This document shows positions 1 to 7,785 of a DNA stretch of 17,378 nt, piece by piece. Origin of the DNA: Candidatus Curtissbacteria bacterium (GTDB taxonomy: Bacteria; Patescibacteriota; Microgenomatia; Curtissbacterales; GWA2-41-24); contig JACPYZ010000012.1 of NCBI GenBank assembly GCA_016195765.1, positions 1 through 17,378 on the forward strand, given 5' to 3'. The translations under genes and the position numbers were made by a program. Numbering within the stretch: position 1 is the stretch's first letter; every line of letters begins with the position of its first letter. A model generated the notes under the pieces. That model saw nothing but the letters and a program-made list of their open reading frames with translations. It had not been told where the DNA came from and ran no database searches.

Positions 1-195
1 AATAAAGGGCCAGATTAAATCTTTCGGCACAAGTGGCTGGGCAACAAAAAGAAAAACTATGGATGCAGCTATCAGATGACCAACGGTTAACCAAAAGGCT
101 TGAGCTTTTGGTTCAATTTTCAGAGTTTTAACAGGAACTGCCCAGGATCCGTATAATATTGCAGTAATCAGAGCGTATACAACTCCGGCATTCAT
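1..195 (-). CDS. DMT/GRP-type transporter-like membrane protein, N-terminal part only
   Basis: The reading frame opens with ATG at 195 and stays open to the window edge, giving 65 residues. It starts MNAGVVYALITAILYGSWAV and continues with a second hydrophobic stretch near residues 38-53. The short first helix followed by a Gly-Ser-Trp-Ala-Val-Pro-Val-Lys segment resembles the N-terminus of the drug/metabolite transporter superfamily, especially sugar-uptake (GRP/RhaT-like) or EamA-type members; these are ~10-helix carriers of the inner membrane. Its ATG overlaps the TGA of the DUF4012 gene by one base (TGATG), so translational coupling as the last visible gene of the glycan operon is likely. 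The substrate cannot be judged from this fragment, and the rest of the gene lies outside the window. Confidence 0.55.
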   Translation of the reverse strand, partial: MNAGVVYALITAILYGSWAVPVKTLKIEPKAQAFWLTVGHLIAASIVFLFVAQPLVPKDLIWPFI

Positions 196-2012
196 CAAAG
201 CTTGATGATTAGTTCCTTGTCTGTTGTTAGGGGGAAAGCTTTTTGGTGCTTGCCGAAAGCATCAATTTCATAACTGTGGCCTTCTATGCCTGGTTGTTTC
301 TGGATTAGGAGTTTGTACTCTTTATCTACCTTCACAGGAACCGTGTATTCAATTTCTATTTTTAAGGCTCCTTGTGGACGCAGAGTGAAAAAGCCATCGA
401 ATACCGTTTTATCAAGCTCGTCGGTTTGTTCCATTTTCTTTTCGGTTCCACTGGATTTAATTAAGGTGGCGCCTTTGGGTACATAGATTCTTACCCAGTC
501 TCGGTAGATGCCAGCAAGGCAAAGCCCACCTTTACGCTCTAGGGAACAGTTATCGCCATCTCTTGGATATTTATATTCAATGGTTACAACTTTATGAAGT
601 TTTCCGTCTTTGTCTTTAGTAACCTTTTGGTTTACTTTTTCCTGAATGAAAAGATTAGATTTGGCACCTGCAAAGTTGGCTTCGTTAATATGGATGTAAT
701 CCCCGTTGTAGTTATATAGCCTGCCCGCAAAGTTTACTTTTTCAACAGCGTCTTGTTCGCTGCTTCCTAAGAAATATAGAAGGAAATGTTTTTGTTTTAG
801 ATCCTGAATGCCAGCATCTAAAAGTTTTGGCCAACTGCTTTTAGGCGCGTTGAAAGCTTTGGACATCATTTGCTGCATTAAAACACCAATAATACCTTTG
901 CGATCACTCTTTTCGTAGGCAACAGGTTGGTCAGCATATTTTTCTAGTTCGTAAAGAATTTGCGGACAATCGCATTCTTTTACTTTGTCTGTTGTGAATT
1001 TTGTCCCATAAGCTTCTATTGGACCCAAAACATTCATAAGCGAAACTACAAAATGCGTGTCGAGCGCAAAGATCCCGTCAATGTTCTTTTTGTCGATTGT
1101 GGCATCGTAGAAACTATTAAATTGCTCCATAGATGCCCGGAAATCTGGAGATAAATTGGTATCTCTTAGATTAAATGTATAAACGTTGGGCAAATATTTA
1201 AGAATTGGTGCTGGGGCTTGTACCTTTTTGACCAGTTCGTCGTCGAGCTTATAAATGTCGGAAGATCCTTCAGATTCAATAACGCCTTTGTTGACACGAA
1301 ACACGGCGTAGGCACTTATAAAGCCACCTGTTGGCCTTAGTTCTTTGTCGTTCTGGAAAAGTATCAGATAGCGCCTTTCTTTATCTTCGCCCATCATTTG
1401 AGGAAGAACAGAAATTAAGGGTTTATAGTCAACAATTAAGGACCTCGCTTCTTCCAAGCCAATTTGGGCACTTTTTATTTTGTCACCGGGCTTACCGGGC
1501 AAAAAGTTCGGATACCTCCAGGATTGAATTTTATCCAACGAACTACTGGCGTCTGTTAATTTTTTGCCAATTTCGTCAAGCTGAGGAGTGACTTTGGAAA
1601 GCGCTTCGATGCCTTTTGCGAGTCTTTCCTGAGCCGTGCCACCAAGAAACGTGCTTTTGCCTTTTAAACCTAAAATATCGGCGTAAGGTGTTAGGGCATC
1701 TGCAAACGTACTGCCAGCGTCAATGCCCGCAATGGCACTATCCAAACCATTTTGCGCGTCTGTTACATACCAACCCAAAACTGGAATGAATTTGAGCGGT
1801 GTAAATGGTAGCAAAGAGCCCTTGGTAATTTCCAAATCTTTTTTCGTACTCTTGAGCGAATTCTTGGCATTATCCAAATCTTGATTTTCCAAAGAAGTCG
1901 TTACCTGTTTTAAATCTGCAACTACACGCTTTGCGGCAAGAGCGCTACTTAAAGCAAAAAAGCCTAGAACAGCAACTATAATCAAGACTATTATTAAAAC
2001 TTTTTTTCTCAT
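195..2012 (-). CDS. DUF4012 domain-containing membrane-anchored protein
   Basis: 605 residues. Residues 5-27 are a single hydrophobic N-terminal helix (signal anchor), followed by a helical, Lys/Gln/Ser-rich region up to ~residue 65. The segment LFQNDKELRPTGGF at 218-231 is the hallmark I recognise from DUF4012 proteins, which are common in surface-polysaccharide loci of CPR bacteria and actinobacteria. Most of the chain should therefore be outside the membrane. The biochemical role of the family is not established; a part in polymer assembly or attachment at the cell surface is suggested only by context. The start ATG lies inside the end of the sugar transferase gene (4-bp overlap), and an AGGAAAGG stretch about 9 nt upstream could serve as a ribosome binding site, so this internal operon gene probably uses Shine-Dalgarno initiation. 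No frameshift or truncation is seen. Confidence 0.85.
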   Translation of the reverse strand: MRKKVLIIVLIIVAVLGFFALSSALAAKRVVADLKQVTTSLENQDLDNAKNSLKSTKKDLEITKGSLLPFTPLKFIPVLGWYVTDAQNGLDSAIAGIDAGSTFADALTPYADILGLKGKSTFLGGTAQERLAKGIEALSKVTPQLDEIGKKLTDASSSLDKIQSWRYPNFLPGKPGDKIKSAQIGLEEARSLIVDYKPLISVLPQMMGEDKERRYLILFQNDKELRPTGGFISAYAVFRVNKGVIESEGSSDIYKLDDELVKKVQAPAPILKYLPNVYTFNLRDTNLSPDFRASMEQFNSFYDATIDKKNIDGIFALDTHFVVSLMNVLGPIEAYGTKFTTDKVKECDCPQILYELEKYADQPVAYEKSDRKGIIGVLMQQMMSKAFNAPKSSWPKLLDAGIQDLKQKHFLLYFLGSSEQDAVEKVNFAGRLYNYNGDYIHINEANFAGAKSNLFIQEKVNQKVTKDKDGKLHKVVTIEYKYPRDGDNCSLERKGGLCLAGIYRDWVRIYVPKGATLIKSSGTEKKMEQTDELDKTVFDGFFTLRPQGALKIEIEYTVPVKVDKEYKLLIQKQPGIEGHSYEIDAFGKHQKAFPLTTDKELIIKL

Positions 2013-2659
2013 ACGGCACCCTTTCCTGTAATCATAGCAATCGGCGTCCTACCAACGATAAGCATGTCATATAGGAGCGACTTCCTTCTTATATAATTTG
2101 CATCCATCTGGACTCTTTTGTCGAAGTTAATAAAAGATCTACCAGACGTCTGCCAAGGACCGGAAGCGCCGGGTCTGGCAGTTAAGATTATTTTGACATA
2201 TTTTTTAGTTTCAGGATAGATTCTTTGTTGATGAGTAAGCTCGTCTTTTTGGTAAGCTCGCGGGCCAACTAAAGACATATCCCCTTTTAGAACGTTGATT
2301 AGCTGGGGTAATTCATCTATTGAAAATTTTCTGAGAAACTTCCCGAGTGGCGTTACGCGAGGGTCGTTATATAATTTGTAACTGCTTTTTTGATATTGAC
2401 GCATCAGCTTCGGATTTTTTTCTAAATACTTCCTAGCATGGACAAGCTGACCGTCGATTTTGTACATATACATGCTCCTAAATTTGAGCATCTTAAATTC
2501 TTTACCACCTTTGCCGACTCTTTGGGGTGCATAAAAAACTGGACCTTCTGACGTGAGCATGCCGATTATCGTAACAATTAGTATGACAGGGGAAAAAATA
2601 ATCAGGGCGATACCGGCTCCAAGAATATCAATAAGTCGTTTTAATACAGAATAAACCAT
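2009..2659 (-). CDS. Priming sugar transferase (undecaprenyl-phosphate sugar-1-P transferase)
   Basis: 216 residues from ATG at 2659. A TTG at 2686 would add nine residues, but family members normally begin right before the KR.xD motif seen here (KRLID, 7-11), so the ATG is preferred. Residues ~11-34 form the membrane helix. Family motifs follow: the VGKGGKEFKMLKFRSM block (48-63), DPRVTPLGKFLRKFSIDELP (99-118), LKGDMSLVGPR (124-134) and the C-terminal RPGASGPWQTSGRS (162-174). These define the bacterial sugar transferase family (WbaP/EpsE/WcaJ C-terminal domain), which moves a sugar-1-phosphate from a nucleotide sugar onto undecaprenyl phosphate and so starts repeat-unit synthesis at the cytoplasmic face. 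This is the short form without the extra N-terminal helices of WbaP. It lies between manC and DUF4012 in the same operon. The sugar specificity is not readable. Confidence 0.9.
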   Translation of the reverse strand: MVYSVLKRLIDILGAGIALIIFSPVILIVTIIGMLTSEGPVFYAPQRVGKGGKEFKMLKFRSMYMYKIDGQLVHARKYLEKNPKLMRQYQKSSYKLYNDPRVTPLGKFLRKFSIDELPQLINVLKGDMSLVGPRAYQKDELTHQQRIYPETKKYVKIILTARPGASGPWQTSGRSFINFDKRVQMDANYIRRKSLLYDMLIVGRTPIAMITGKGAV

Positions 2660-2710
2660 AGTTATCAAACAGACGTACCTTTTCAAATTGAAGGTAGAAC
2701 GGCTGAACTT

Positions 2711-3817
2711 TTAGAGAAATTTTTCTAACTTTTTTTCTTTAACCTTTTCTATAAACTTTTTGACATCGGCAACTCTATCTTTGGCACAAACTAACAATCC
2801 ATCTGGAGTATCAACAACAATTACTTCATTCAGGCCGATTGTCGAAATTATTTTATCCTTAGCCGTTTCGTAAATAAGACAATCAGTAGAACCAATATCG
2901 ATAACGTTTCCCTTGATGATGTTGTCTTGTGGTTCTTCTGAAAGTTCATCTTTTAAAATATTCCAGGCGCCAACGTCGGACCAGCCAAGATCGGCAGAAA
3001 GCACAACCATTTCTTTTGCTTCAACCTTTTCGTAAACTGCAAAATCGATGGAAATTTTTTCAAAGCTGGGATAAATTTTTTGAATTACTGTTTCTTGTTC
3101 GTCTGTGCCCCATGCTTTTTGAATTTTTATCAAAGAATCATAGGCTTTGGGGGCATGCTTTTTATAAAGAGATAGCATTTTTTCTGTTTTCCATACTTTG
3201 TAACCTGCGTGCCATAGATATTCCCAACCGGCTGCAAATTTCTTGGCAGTTGCCAGATCCGGCTTTTCGACTTGTTTTACATATTCAAAGATGGCACTAC
3301 CGTTAAACTTCCTGATCATCTTGCCGATCTTGATGTAGCCTACGTGAACGTTAGGATAAGTTGGTCTTACGTCTATTGAAACTATTTGGCCGGTTTCTTC
3401 TACGTATTCATAGGCCGATTGAAGCACGCGAACAAATTCGTCGTCGTTTTTAATGAGATGATCCGCTGCCCAAAGCGCAGCTACCGTCGGATTGCCAAAT
3501 TTTTTATCAAGAACAGCAGCGGCAAGACCGACTGCTGCCAGTGTGTCTCTCATGTCAGGCTCGATAATGATGTTTTCTAGTGGTAAATCTGGCGCTTGGT
3601 CAACGACCAAACCAACGTAAGGCCTGCCTGTTACTACAAAAACGTCTTTTATAGGGAAACCTTTACGGATTCGCTCAACCGCGCTTTGAAACATTGATTT
3701 TTCGCTGACCAGGGGTTGAAATTGCTTAGGGCGATCTCTTTTGCTCATTGGCCACATACGAGTGCCAGTACCGCCACAAAAAAGGACAATTTTTAAGTCT
3801 TTATGACTGTTTTTCAT
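2711..3817 (-). CDS. manC: Mannose-1-phosphate guanylyltransferase (GDP-mannose pyrophosphorylase)
   Basis: 368 residues from ATG at 3817; a TTG four codons upstream (3829) is possible but less likely. The nucleotidyltransferase signature FCGGTGTRMWPMSKRDRPKQ (13-32) marks GTP-dependent mannose-1-phosphate guanylyltransferases. An EPDMRDT block (86-92), an AADH motif (117-120, usually PADH) and VEKPDLATAKKF (183-194) complete the catalytic domain. The length fits the single-function enzyme with a short C-terminal beta-helix region and no fused phosphomannose isomerase domain. It would make GDP-mannose from GTP and mannose-1-phosphate in the cytoplasm, the donor for mannosyltransferases such as the WbaZ-like gene just upstream, whose last 17 bp it overlaps. 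Together they indicate a mannose-containing surface glycan. No truncation is seen. Confidence in the family is high; the exact sugar (mannose) is inferred from the signature. Confidence 0.88.
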   Translation of the reverse strand: MKNSHKDLKIVLFCGGTGTRMWPMSKRDRPKQFQPLVSEKSMFQSAVERIRKGFPIKDVFVVTGRPYVGLVVDQAPDLPLENIIIEPDMRDTLAAVGLAAAVLDKKFGNPTVAALWAADHLIKNDDEFVRVLQSAYEYVEETGQIVSIDVRPTYPNVHVGYIKIGKMIRKFNGSAIFEYVKQVEKPDLATAKKFAAGWEYLWHAGYKVWKTEKMLSLYKKHAPKAYDSLIKIQKAWGTDEQETVIQKIYPSFEKISIDFAVYEKVEAKEMVVLSADLGWSDVGAWNILKDELSEEPQDNIIKGNVIDIGSTDCLIYETAKDKIISTIGLNEVIVVDTPDGLLVCAKDRVADVKKFIEKVKEKKLEKFL

Positions 3818-4922
3818 ACTTTGAAACAACTTGTTGGATACTTTTTATAAAATTTTCCTTGCTGAACTTTAAGGCGTTTTTGCGGCATGCTAATATAGAC
3901 CATTTTACATTAGAAGCCATTGTGATTGCATCTACGAGCGTCTCAACCTGTTGCTTCTCGAAAAACACGCCAGTTTCTTTGTCTTTGATGATTTCTTTTT
4001 GCCCCCCTCGCGCAAAAGCAATAACTGCAATACCGCAAGCTTGAGCTTCAACAGTTGCAATCCCAAAGTCTTCTTCTTGGGTAACAATTAGGCCTTTGGC
4101 GTTTTGCAGATAGCTTCTTAACTCTTGTTTGGAAGCTTTGCCTACAAATTCAACTTTTTCAGAAGCAACTTTTTGTAAACGTTTTTTTTCTGGACCATCA
4201 CCAATTATTTTTAAATTAAAGTTGGTCGCGGCAATTGCCTTTATGGCAAGATCAACTTTTTTCCACTTGGTTAGACGAGTGACAATAAGATAATAATTTT
4301 GGTTTTTTAATTGCCAATTATGTATTTTTGTTGGGCGATAAAAATCTAGGTCTGCAAATGGATAAACAATGTCTGCTTCTTGCGCGTAATTTTTTAAAAC
4401 TTTTTCTGCAACGTTTTTCGAATTTGCAATGTAGTGATCAACTCTCGTCGATGCCGCCTTGTCCCACCTAAGAAGCCAAGCAAAATATTTTTTAAGAAGG
4501 AAGCGGGTGGGTAAGTTTAAATAATTGCCCTTTGCATTTTGGTCCCAGATGAATCTGGGCGTACTATTTATGTAACAAATATGCACAGTTTTAGGCTTTG
4601 TAATAACTGCTTTTGAGAAGCGGGTTGTAGAAGAAATCACCAAATCGTAACCTGAGAGATCAAAACTTTCAAAAGCGAGTGGGTAAAACGGAAGCAGACT
4701 TTTATAAAGAAAGTTTTTAAAAGGAATTTTTTGCATGAAGGACGTTTTTATCTTTTTGGATTCAATTAAGGTTGGCACTTTTGAATAATTAACTAAAGAG
4801 GTGTAGATCGGTGCTTCAGGGAAAATTTCGACAAATGCTGCAAAAAGATTTTCTGCTCCCCCGCTTTGCATGAAGTCATCGTGTACTAATGCTACTTTGG
4901 GTTGATAAGACATACTAATCAT
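3801..4922 (-). CDS. GT4-family glycosyltransferase, WbaZ-like (putative mannosyltransferase)
   Basis: 373 residues from ATG 4922; an in-frame ATG at 4913 gives MSYQPKVALVHDDF and is equally plausible. The N-terminal VALVHDDFMQSGGAE (10-24) is the donor-side glycine motif typical of WbaZ-type GT4 enzymes. TRLTKWKKVD (215-224), GDGPE (241-245) and the E-x7-E type segment EDFGIATVEAQACG (284-297) form the GT-B C-terminal nucleotide-sugar site. It would transfer a sugar, probably mannose given the manC neighbour, from GDP-sugar to a lipid-linked glycan on the cytoplasmic side of the membrane. It is now the first intact gene of the minus-strand operon, and the island starts within 45 bp of its start codon. 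I see no convincing promoter in that gap, so its expression may depend on sequences brought by the island or on weak initiation. A distinct paralogue remnant lies at 15899-15961. Confidence 0.87.
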   Translation of the reverse strand: MISMSYQPKVALVHDDFMQSGGAENLFAAFVEIFPEAPIYTSLVNYSKVPTLIESKKIKTSFMQKIPFKNFLYKSLLPFYPLAFESFDLSGYDLVISSTTRFSKAVITKPKTVHICYINSTPRFIWDQNAKGNYLNLPTRFLLKKYFAWLLRWDKAASTRVDHYIANSKNVAEKVLKNYAQEADIVYPFADLDFYRPTKIHNWQLKNQNYYLIVTRLTKWKKVDLAIKAIAATNFNLKIIGDGPEKKRLQKVASEKVEFVGKASKQELRSYLQNAKGLIVTQEEDFGIATVEAQACGIAVIAFARGGQKEIIKDKETGVFFEKQQVETLVDAITMASNVKWSILACRKNALKFSKENFIKSIQQVVSKYEKQS

Positions 4923-4967
4923 TTGCTTTAAGGCTGCAAAAGTGACCTAAAACAGTGGGTTTATTAT

Positions 4968-5981
4968 ATGTCATACAACAGACGAAGGGGTAAATTAGTC
5001 AAAAAAGTCCAAGTTGATAGATTTTTGGTTAAATTCTTCGATTTTTACCGCTATCGTGGCATGTCAGAGAAGACAAATGAACGAAATTGGTTCAATTTAC
5101 GCCAATTCCCTGAATTTATTGATGGCAAAAAAATAGATAAAGATACCGTAAGAGTGTATATCCTCTACTGCAAGAACCAGAAGTCTAAATCGACAAATGG
5201 ATTAGGTAATAAGAAATCCTTAACAACTGCCTCGGTTAACTCGATTATCTCCTCTGTTAAACAATTCTTGAGGTGGTTATGGCTCGAGGAAGGTTTTCTA
5301 GATGATGATATTTCCTACTGCATAAAAGCGATTAGGAACGATCCGTTCTTCCCAGATTTGCTCACTATTGAAGAAATCAGAGCCATTATTAACTGCCCAC
5401 GAAATTACGATAAATGCCACGTTTATTTAGATAGGGCATACTATGACTTTTTTATCGAATTGGTCGCCTGTACAGGCTTAAGGCGGTCAGAAGCTGTAGC
5501 TATAGATGTCGGAGACGTCGATTTTGACGATATGGTTATCCGTATCCGCCTGGCAAAATTTAATAAACCGAGACTTGTACCATTACCCGTTGATTTAGGC
5601 GTTAGACTAGATGACTGGCTTAGGAGAAGAAAGGCCAAGCCAGAGGACCCTCTTTTTAAATCTTTTTTTAAAGATAGCAAGCGCATTGCCGCTCATTCAT
5701 TCATTAGTGAACTTAAAACGAGAGCAAAAATTCTTGGTATTAAAAAACGGGTACACTTGCATCTTCTTCGCCATTGCTTCATTACGGAACTTATAAGAGC
5801 AGAGGCGCCGGCGCTGAAAGTTGCAAGAATTGTAGGTCATTCAAGTTTGAACACGACCCTTAGATACACCCATCTCGTGGTTGATGATTTAAAAGGAGTG
5901 ATCGAAAATCATCCTTTGAACAATCACGCAGAAAGTGAGGCAAAAATAATTAATCACAAAGGTAGATATACAGTTAATTGA
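4968..5981 (+). CDS. Tyrosine recombinase/integrase 1 (next to repeat array)
   Basis: 337 residues. An N-terminal SAM-like core-binding domain occupies ~residues 15-115 and a catalytic domain ~130-310. The catalytic set is visible: Arg172 in TGLRRSE, Lys197 on the beta hairpin before the VPLP turn, His265 and Arg268 in HLLRH, His291 in GHSSLNTT, and the nucleophile Tyr300 in LRYTH. The enzyme should cut and rejoin DNA through a 3'-phosphotyrosine link as a tetramer on paired sites. The length and motifs are Xer/phage-integrase-like, and I see no obvious extra IntI-type insertion. It ends 9 bp before repeat A, the arrangement expected of an enzyme acting on that repeat. It is about 40% alike by eye to recombinase 2 in the catalytic half, and both end in a Tyr-x-Val-Asn tail. 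The start ATG is directly preceded by TATTAT and has no Shine-Dalgarno sequence. Confidence 0.92.
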   Translation: MSYNRRRGKLVKKVQVDRFLVKFFDFYRYRGMSEKTNERNWFNLRQFPEFIDGKKIDKDTVRVYILYCKNQKSKSTNGLGNKKSLTTASVNSIISSVKQFLRWLWLEEGFLDDDISYCIKAIRNDPFFPDLLTIEEIRAIINCPRNYDKCHVYLDRAYYDFFIELVACTGLRRSEAVAIDVGDVDFDDMVIRIRLAKFNKPRLVPLPVDLGVRLDDWLRRRKAKPEDPLFKSFFKDSKRIAAHSFISELKTRAKILGIKKRVHLHLLRHCFITELIRAEAPALKVARIVGHSSLNTTLRYTHLVVDDLKGVIENHPLNNHAESEAKIINHKGRYTVN

Positions 5982-5990
5982 TTTCTTTCT

Positions 5991-6107
5991 GGTGGCCCAA
6001 GGCTCGTGGAAATGGAACCAGGTGTTCGGGGAACTTAAGTCTTTGTATGCAAATCTAGCTGTGTCTAGAAAACCTAGCTTTAACTACCTCCCGACTGGGA
6101 ATTGAAC
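5991..6107 (+). repeat. Array repeat A (117 bp, full length, recombinase-proximal)
   Basis: Full-length copy beginning GGTGGCCCAAGG and ending GGGAATTGAAC. Aligned without gaps, it differs from repeat C at 20 of 117 positions and from repeat B at 17 of 100. It contains GGAAATGGAAC (repeat positions 18-28) and a similar GGGAATTGAAC at its end (107-117), which are direct repeats matching at 9 of 11 bases. A small hairpin GTTC-GGG-GAAC sits at positions 34-44 and TCCC-GACT-GGGA at 99-110. It lies directly downstream of recombinase 1, in the place an integron would have attI. Its last six bases double as the -35 box of the first cassette gene. Confidence 0.9.
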
Positions 6108-6130
6108 AAAATATAGACCTGTAGTATAAT
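6102..6130 (+). promoter_or_regulatory. Promoter of cassette gene 1, -35 supplied by repeat A
   Basis: TTGAAC (6102-6107), 17-bp spacer, TATAAT (6125-6130). The start codon at 6143 is 12 nt past the -10 box, so the transcript leader would be only about 6 nt. The -35 hexamer is the very end of repeat A, while the -10 lies in unique cassette sequence. Confidence 0.75.
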
Positions 6131-6142
6131 CCCAAATTACTT

Positions 6143-7102
6143 ATGAGGCACGACGACGGCAGACGAATGACGGGTGTTGACGAGCGAAGAGAATACTGGA
6201 TTAACAGTAGGGGCTATGAGATTATGGGTTTATCGTCTCGTGCATTAGAAATACCGGCAATTCGTGACTTCGTTGGAATCGAAATAGACGTGCAACACTT
6301 ATGGGGAAGCATCTACACTGAAGCTGAAGAGCATGAAGATGGTAGGTTGCTTCAAATGAGTGACTACAAAACTCTCATTTCAAAAGGCCTAATACAGCCT
6401 CCTTCCAAAGAATTTGGTCCCTCGATAGGTATAAGACTTGCTCAAGCTGAAAAACTAGCTAAAGTCGCAGAATTTATTTTGGGTGCTGGTGGTGTTGGGT
6501 ATGTCGATCGAATGGACGAGAGCATAGCAGTTTATCTACAGTATGCAATAAGCCCTCTAGGCATGAACGTGACTCACGATCCAGAAATTGTTAGGACACC
6601 AAAAGGTATAACTCGACCGGGTGCCTGGGAAGATGAAGACCCTGAGGCAAAAGGCACACGAAAGTTTGTACCTTCTACTGGAAACACGTATGGGCATCAC
6701 ACAGAAAGCAAAGAATTTATTGAACCACATTTGCGTACAATAACACCCACCGACTTAGACAATTTTTGGGGAACAGTAAGTGCGCTGGGTATTCCAAAAG
6801 AACAAGCCATGAATGATCGAGTTCAAGGGTTTGTGCACGTGGTTATAGAGGCGCAAGATTTTATGCTTTCATTACAACGACAAATAGGTAAATCAAGTGA
6901 GCCTGGCTTAATTCCTTCAGATCAAGAACGTATTATTGCCGTAGCCAAAATTATGAAAGTAATGATTTCAATTTTGCAATCAGGATTTGGTGGAAATCAA
7001 ATAGATCAAGCCGATATAGCTCTAACTTTAAACGAAGCGTTAACTCAAAATTATGGTGTGACTGTCGTACCGGAACCTCAGACAGATAATCTTTTGAGTT
7101 AA
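6143..7102 (+). CDS. Unknown protein, cassette 1 (319 aa)
   Basis: I do not recognise this protein. It is 319 residues with no signal peptide or membrane helix, so it is presumably cytoplasmic. The first ~20 residues are charged and Arg-rich. Visible segments include a Gly-rich stretch GAGGVGYVDRMDES (113-126), several His residues near HH around 200, and a C-terminal third that reads as amphipathic helices. It is the only gene between repeats A and B and has the same orientation as the recombinase. A consensus-like promoter just upstream should give a nearly leaderless transcript, and no Shine-Dalgarno sequence is present. The stop codon lies in a short inverted repeat (GAGTT-AAT-AACTC) without a U-run. 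A continuous, well-composed frame and the promoter make it a real gene; the function is open, as is usual for cassette cargo. Confidence 0.75.
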   Translation: MRHDDGRRMTGVDERREYWINSRGYEIMGLSSRALEIPAIRDFVGIEIDVQHLWGSIYTEAEEHEDGRLLQMSDYKTLISKGLIQPPSKEFGPSIGIRLAQAEKLAKVAEFILGAGGVGYVDRMDESIAVYLQYAISPLGMNVTHDPEIVRTPKGITRPGAWEDEDPEAKGTRKFVPSTGNTYGHHTESKEFIEPHLRTITPTDLDNFWGTVSALGIPKEQAMNDRVQGFVHVVIEAQDFMLSLQRQIGKSSEPGLIPSDQERIIAVAKIMKVMISILQSGFGGNQIDQADIALTLNEALTQNYGVTVVPEPQTDNLLS

Positions 7103-7147
7103 TAACTCCAAGATCTCAGAATAGGCACAACAATCTAGCAAGTTAAG

Positions 7148-7247
7148 GGAAATGGAACCAAGTGTTCGGTGAACTCAAGTCTTTATACGCCAGCTTAGCT
7201 GTGCCTGCAAAACCTAGCTTTGACTTTCTACCGACCGGGAATTGAAC
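7148..7247 (+). repeat. Array repeat B (100 bp, lacks the first 17 bp)
   Basis: Matches repeat A positions 18-117 without gaps, 83 of 100 identical. Similarity starts exactly at GGAAATGGAACCA; the bases before it show no likeness to the first 17 positions of A and C. The hairpin at positions 34-44 is kept (GTTC-GGT-GAAC). It separates cassette 1 from the minus-strand gene pair, whose last stop codon begins 3 bp beyond the repeat. Confidence 0.88.
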
Positions 7248-7250
7248 TGC

Positions 7251-7784
7251 TCAGAAAGCTCTAAAACGTTGAATATCACCATGCGCTGCTCTAGCGACAT
7301 AAAACATATTCTCTTTTGGCCTAAAAGAAACTGCGAAATTGGGGTTATATGGGCCAAAAACCGGATCGACTGGAGGGTTGTCACTATGAGTATTAATGTC
7401 GGCGAAACTTACATCGTGTATTGCCAACCAACCTGCAAAGTCCTCCAGAATAAGAGGGTTCATCAGATTATCAGTGCCCCGGACACCAATAATTCTACCA
7501 CCATTCAAATCTTTAAGCTGATGTGCTTGCCCTGAATATAGACGAGCGTTTGGCCAAGCATGCAAGAGTGCAAAAGTCTGCATGTCTTGGCTTGCGAACA
7601 AAAAGGCCGTACACGTTAAAAACTGCGAGCTAACAAGGGTAGAGTCAATAGATCCTACCTCTACTTGTGCTTGCTCTACTTCAACCAAACTCTCACCTTC
7701 AGGTTTCAAGTAAAACTCCGGATATTCTGGATATTTTTCGCTATTTAGGTAGTCGTGAGGAACAGAGCCTATATATCTTTCCAT
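7251..7784 (-). CDS. Unknown protein with CheD-like Cys-His spacing, cassette 2 (177 aa)
   Basis: 177 residues, no signal peptide. An N-terminal Glu/Pro/Tyr-rich region (to ~45) is followed by a compact domain in which FLTCTAFLF (55-63) and FALLHAWP (71-78) place Cys58 and His75 exactly 17 residues apart on what look like successive beta strands. The same spacing and flanking pattern is known for CheD/CNF1-fold glutamine deamidases (Thermotoga CheD Cys27 and His44). A third catalytic residue is not obvious. A later block GRIIGVRGTDNL (95-106) and the C-terminal FRPKENMFYVARAAHGD are not assigned. The gene is coupled to the 236-aa gene upstream: only one base separates that stop codon from this ATG. 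Deamidase-like activity is an inference from a short pattern; the protein may be unrelated. Confidence 0.6.
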   Translation of the reverse strand: MERYIGSVPHDYLNSEKYPEYPEFYLKPEGESLVEVEQAQVEVGSIDSTLVSSQFLTCTAFLFASQDMQTFALLHAWPNARLYSGQAHQLKDLNGGRIIGVRGTDNLMNPLILEDFAGWLAIHDVSFADINTHSDNPPVDPVFGPYNPNFAVSFRPKENMFYVARAAHGDIQRFRAF

Positions 7785-7785
7785 T

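Noticed and set aside
5991..6107. Canonical integron attC/attI site
   Set aside because: The RYYYAAC...GTTRRRY core boxes and the single long imperfect hairpin of attC are not present; the end boxes are direct, not inverted.
6088..6107. tRNA 3' end as integration target (repeat ends read on the minus strand as a T-loop-like GTTCAATTC followed by CCCGGTCGGGAG in some copies)
   Set aside because: No matching 5' T-stem or remaining tRNA arms are found beside any copy, and repeat C breaks the T-loop consensus.
7092..7115. Terminator at the end of the 319-aa gene
   Set aside because: The GAGTT/AACTC hairpin has five base pairs and no following T-run.
7242..7535. Plus-strand 97-aa frame after repeat B
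   Set aside because: It lies wholly antisense to the coupled 177-aa gene, which has better composition, an upstream partner and a promoter.
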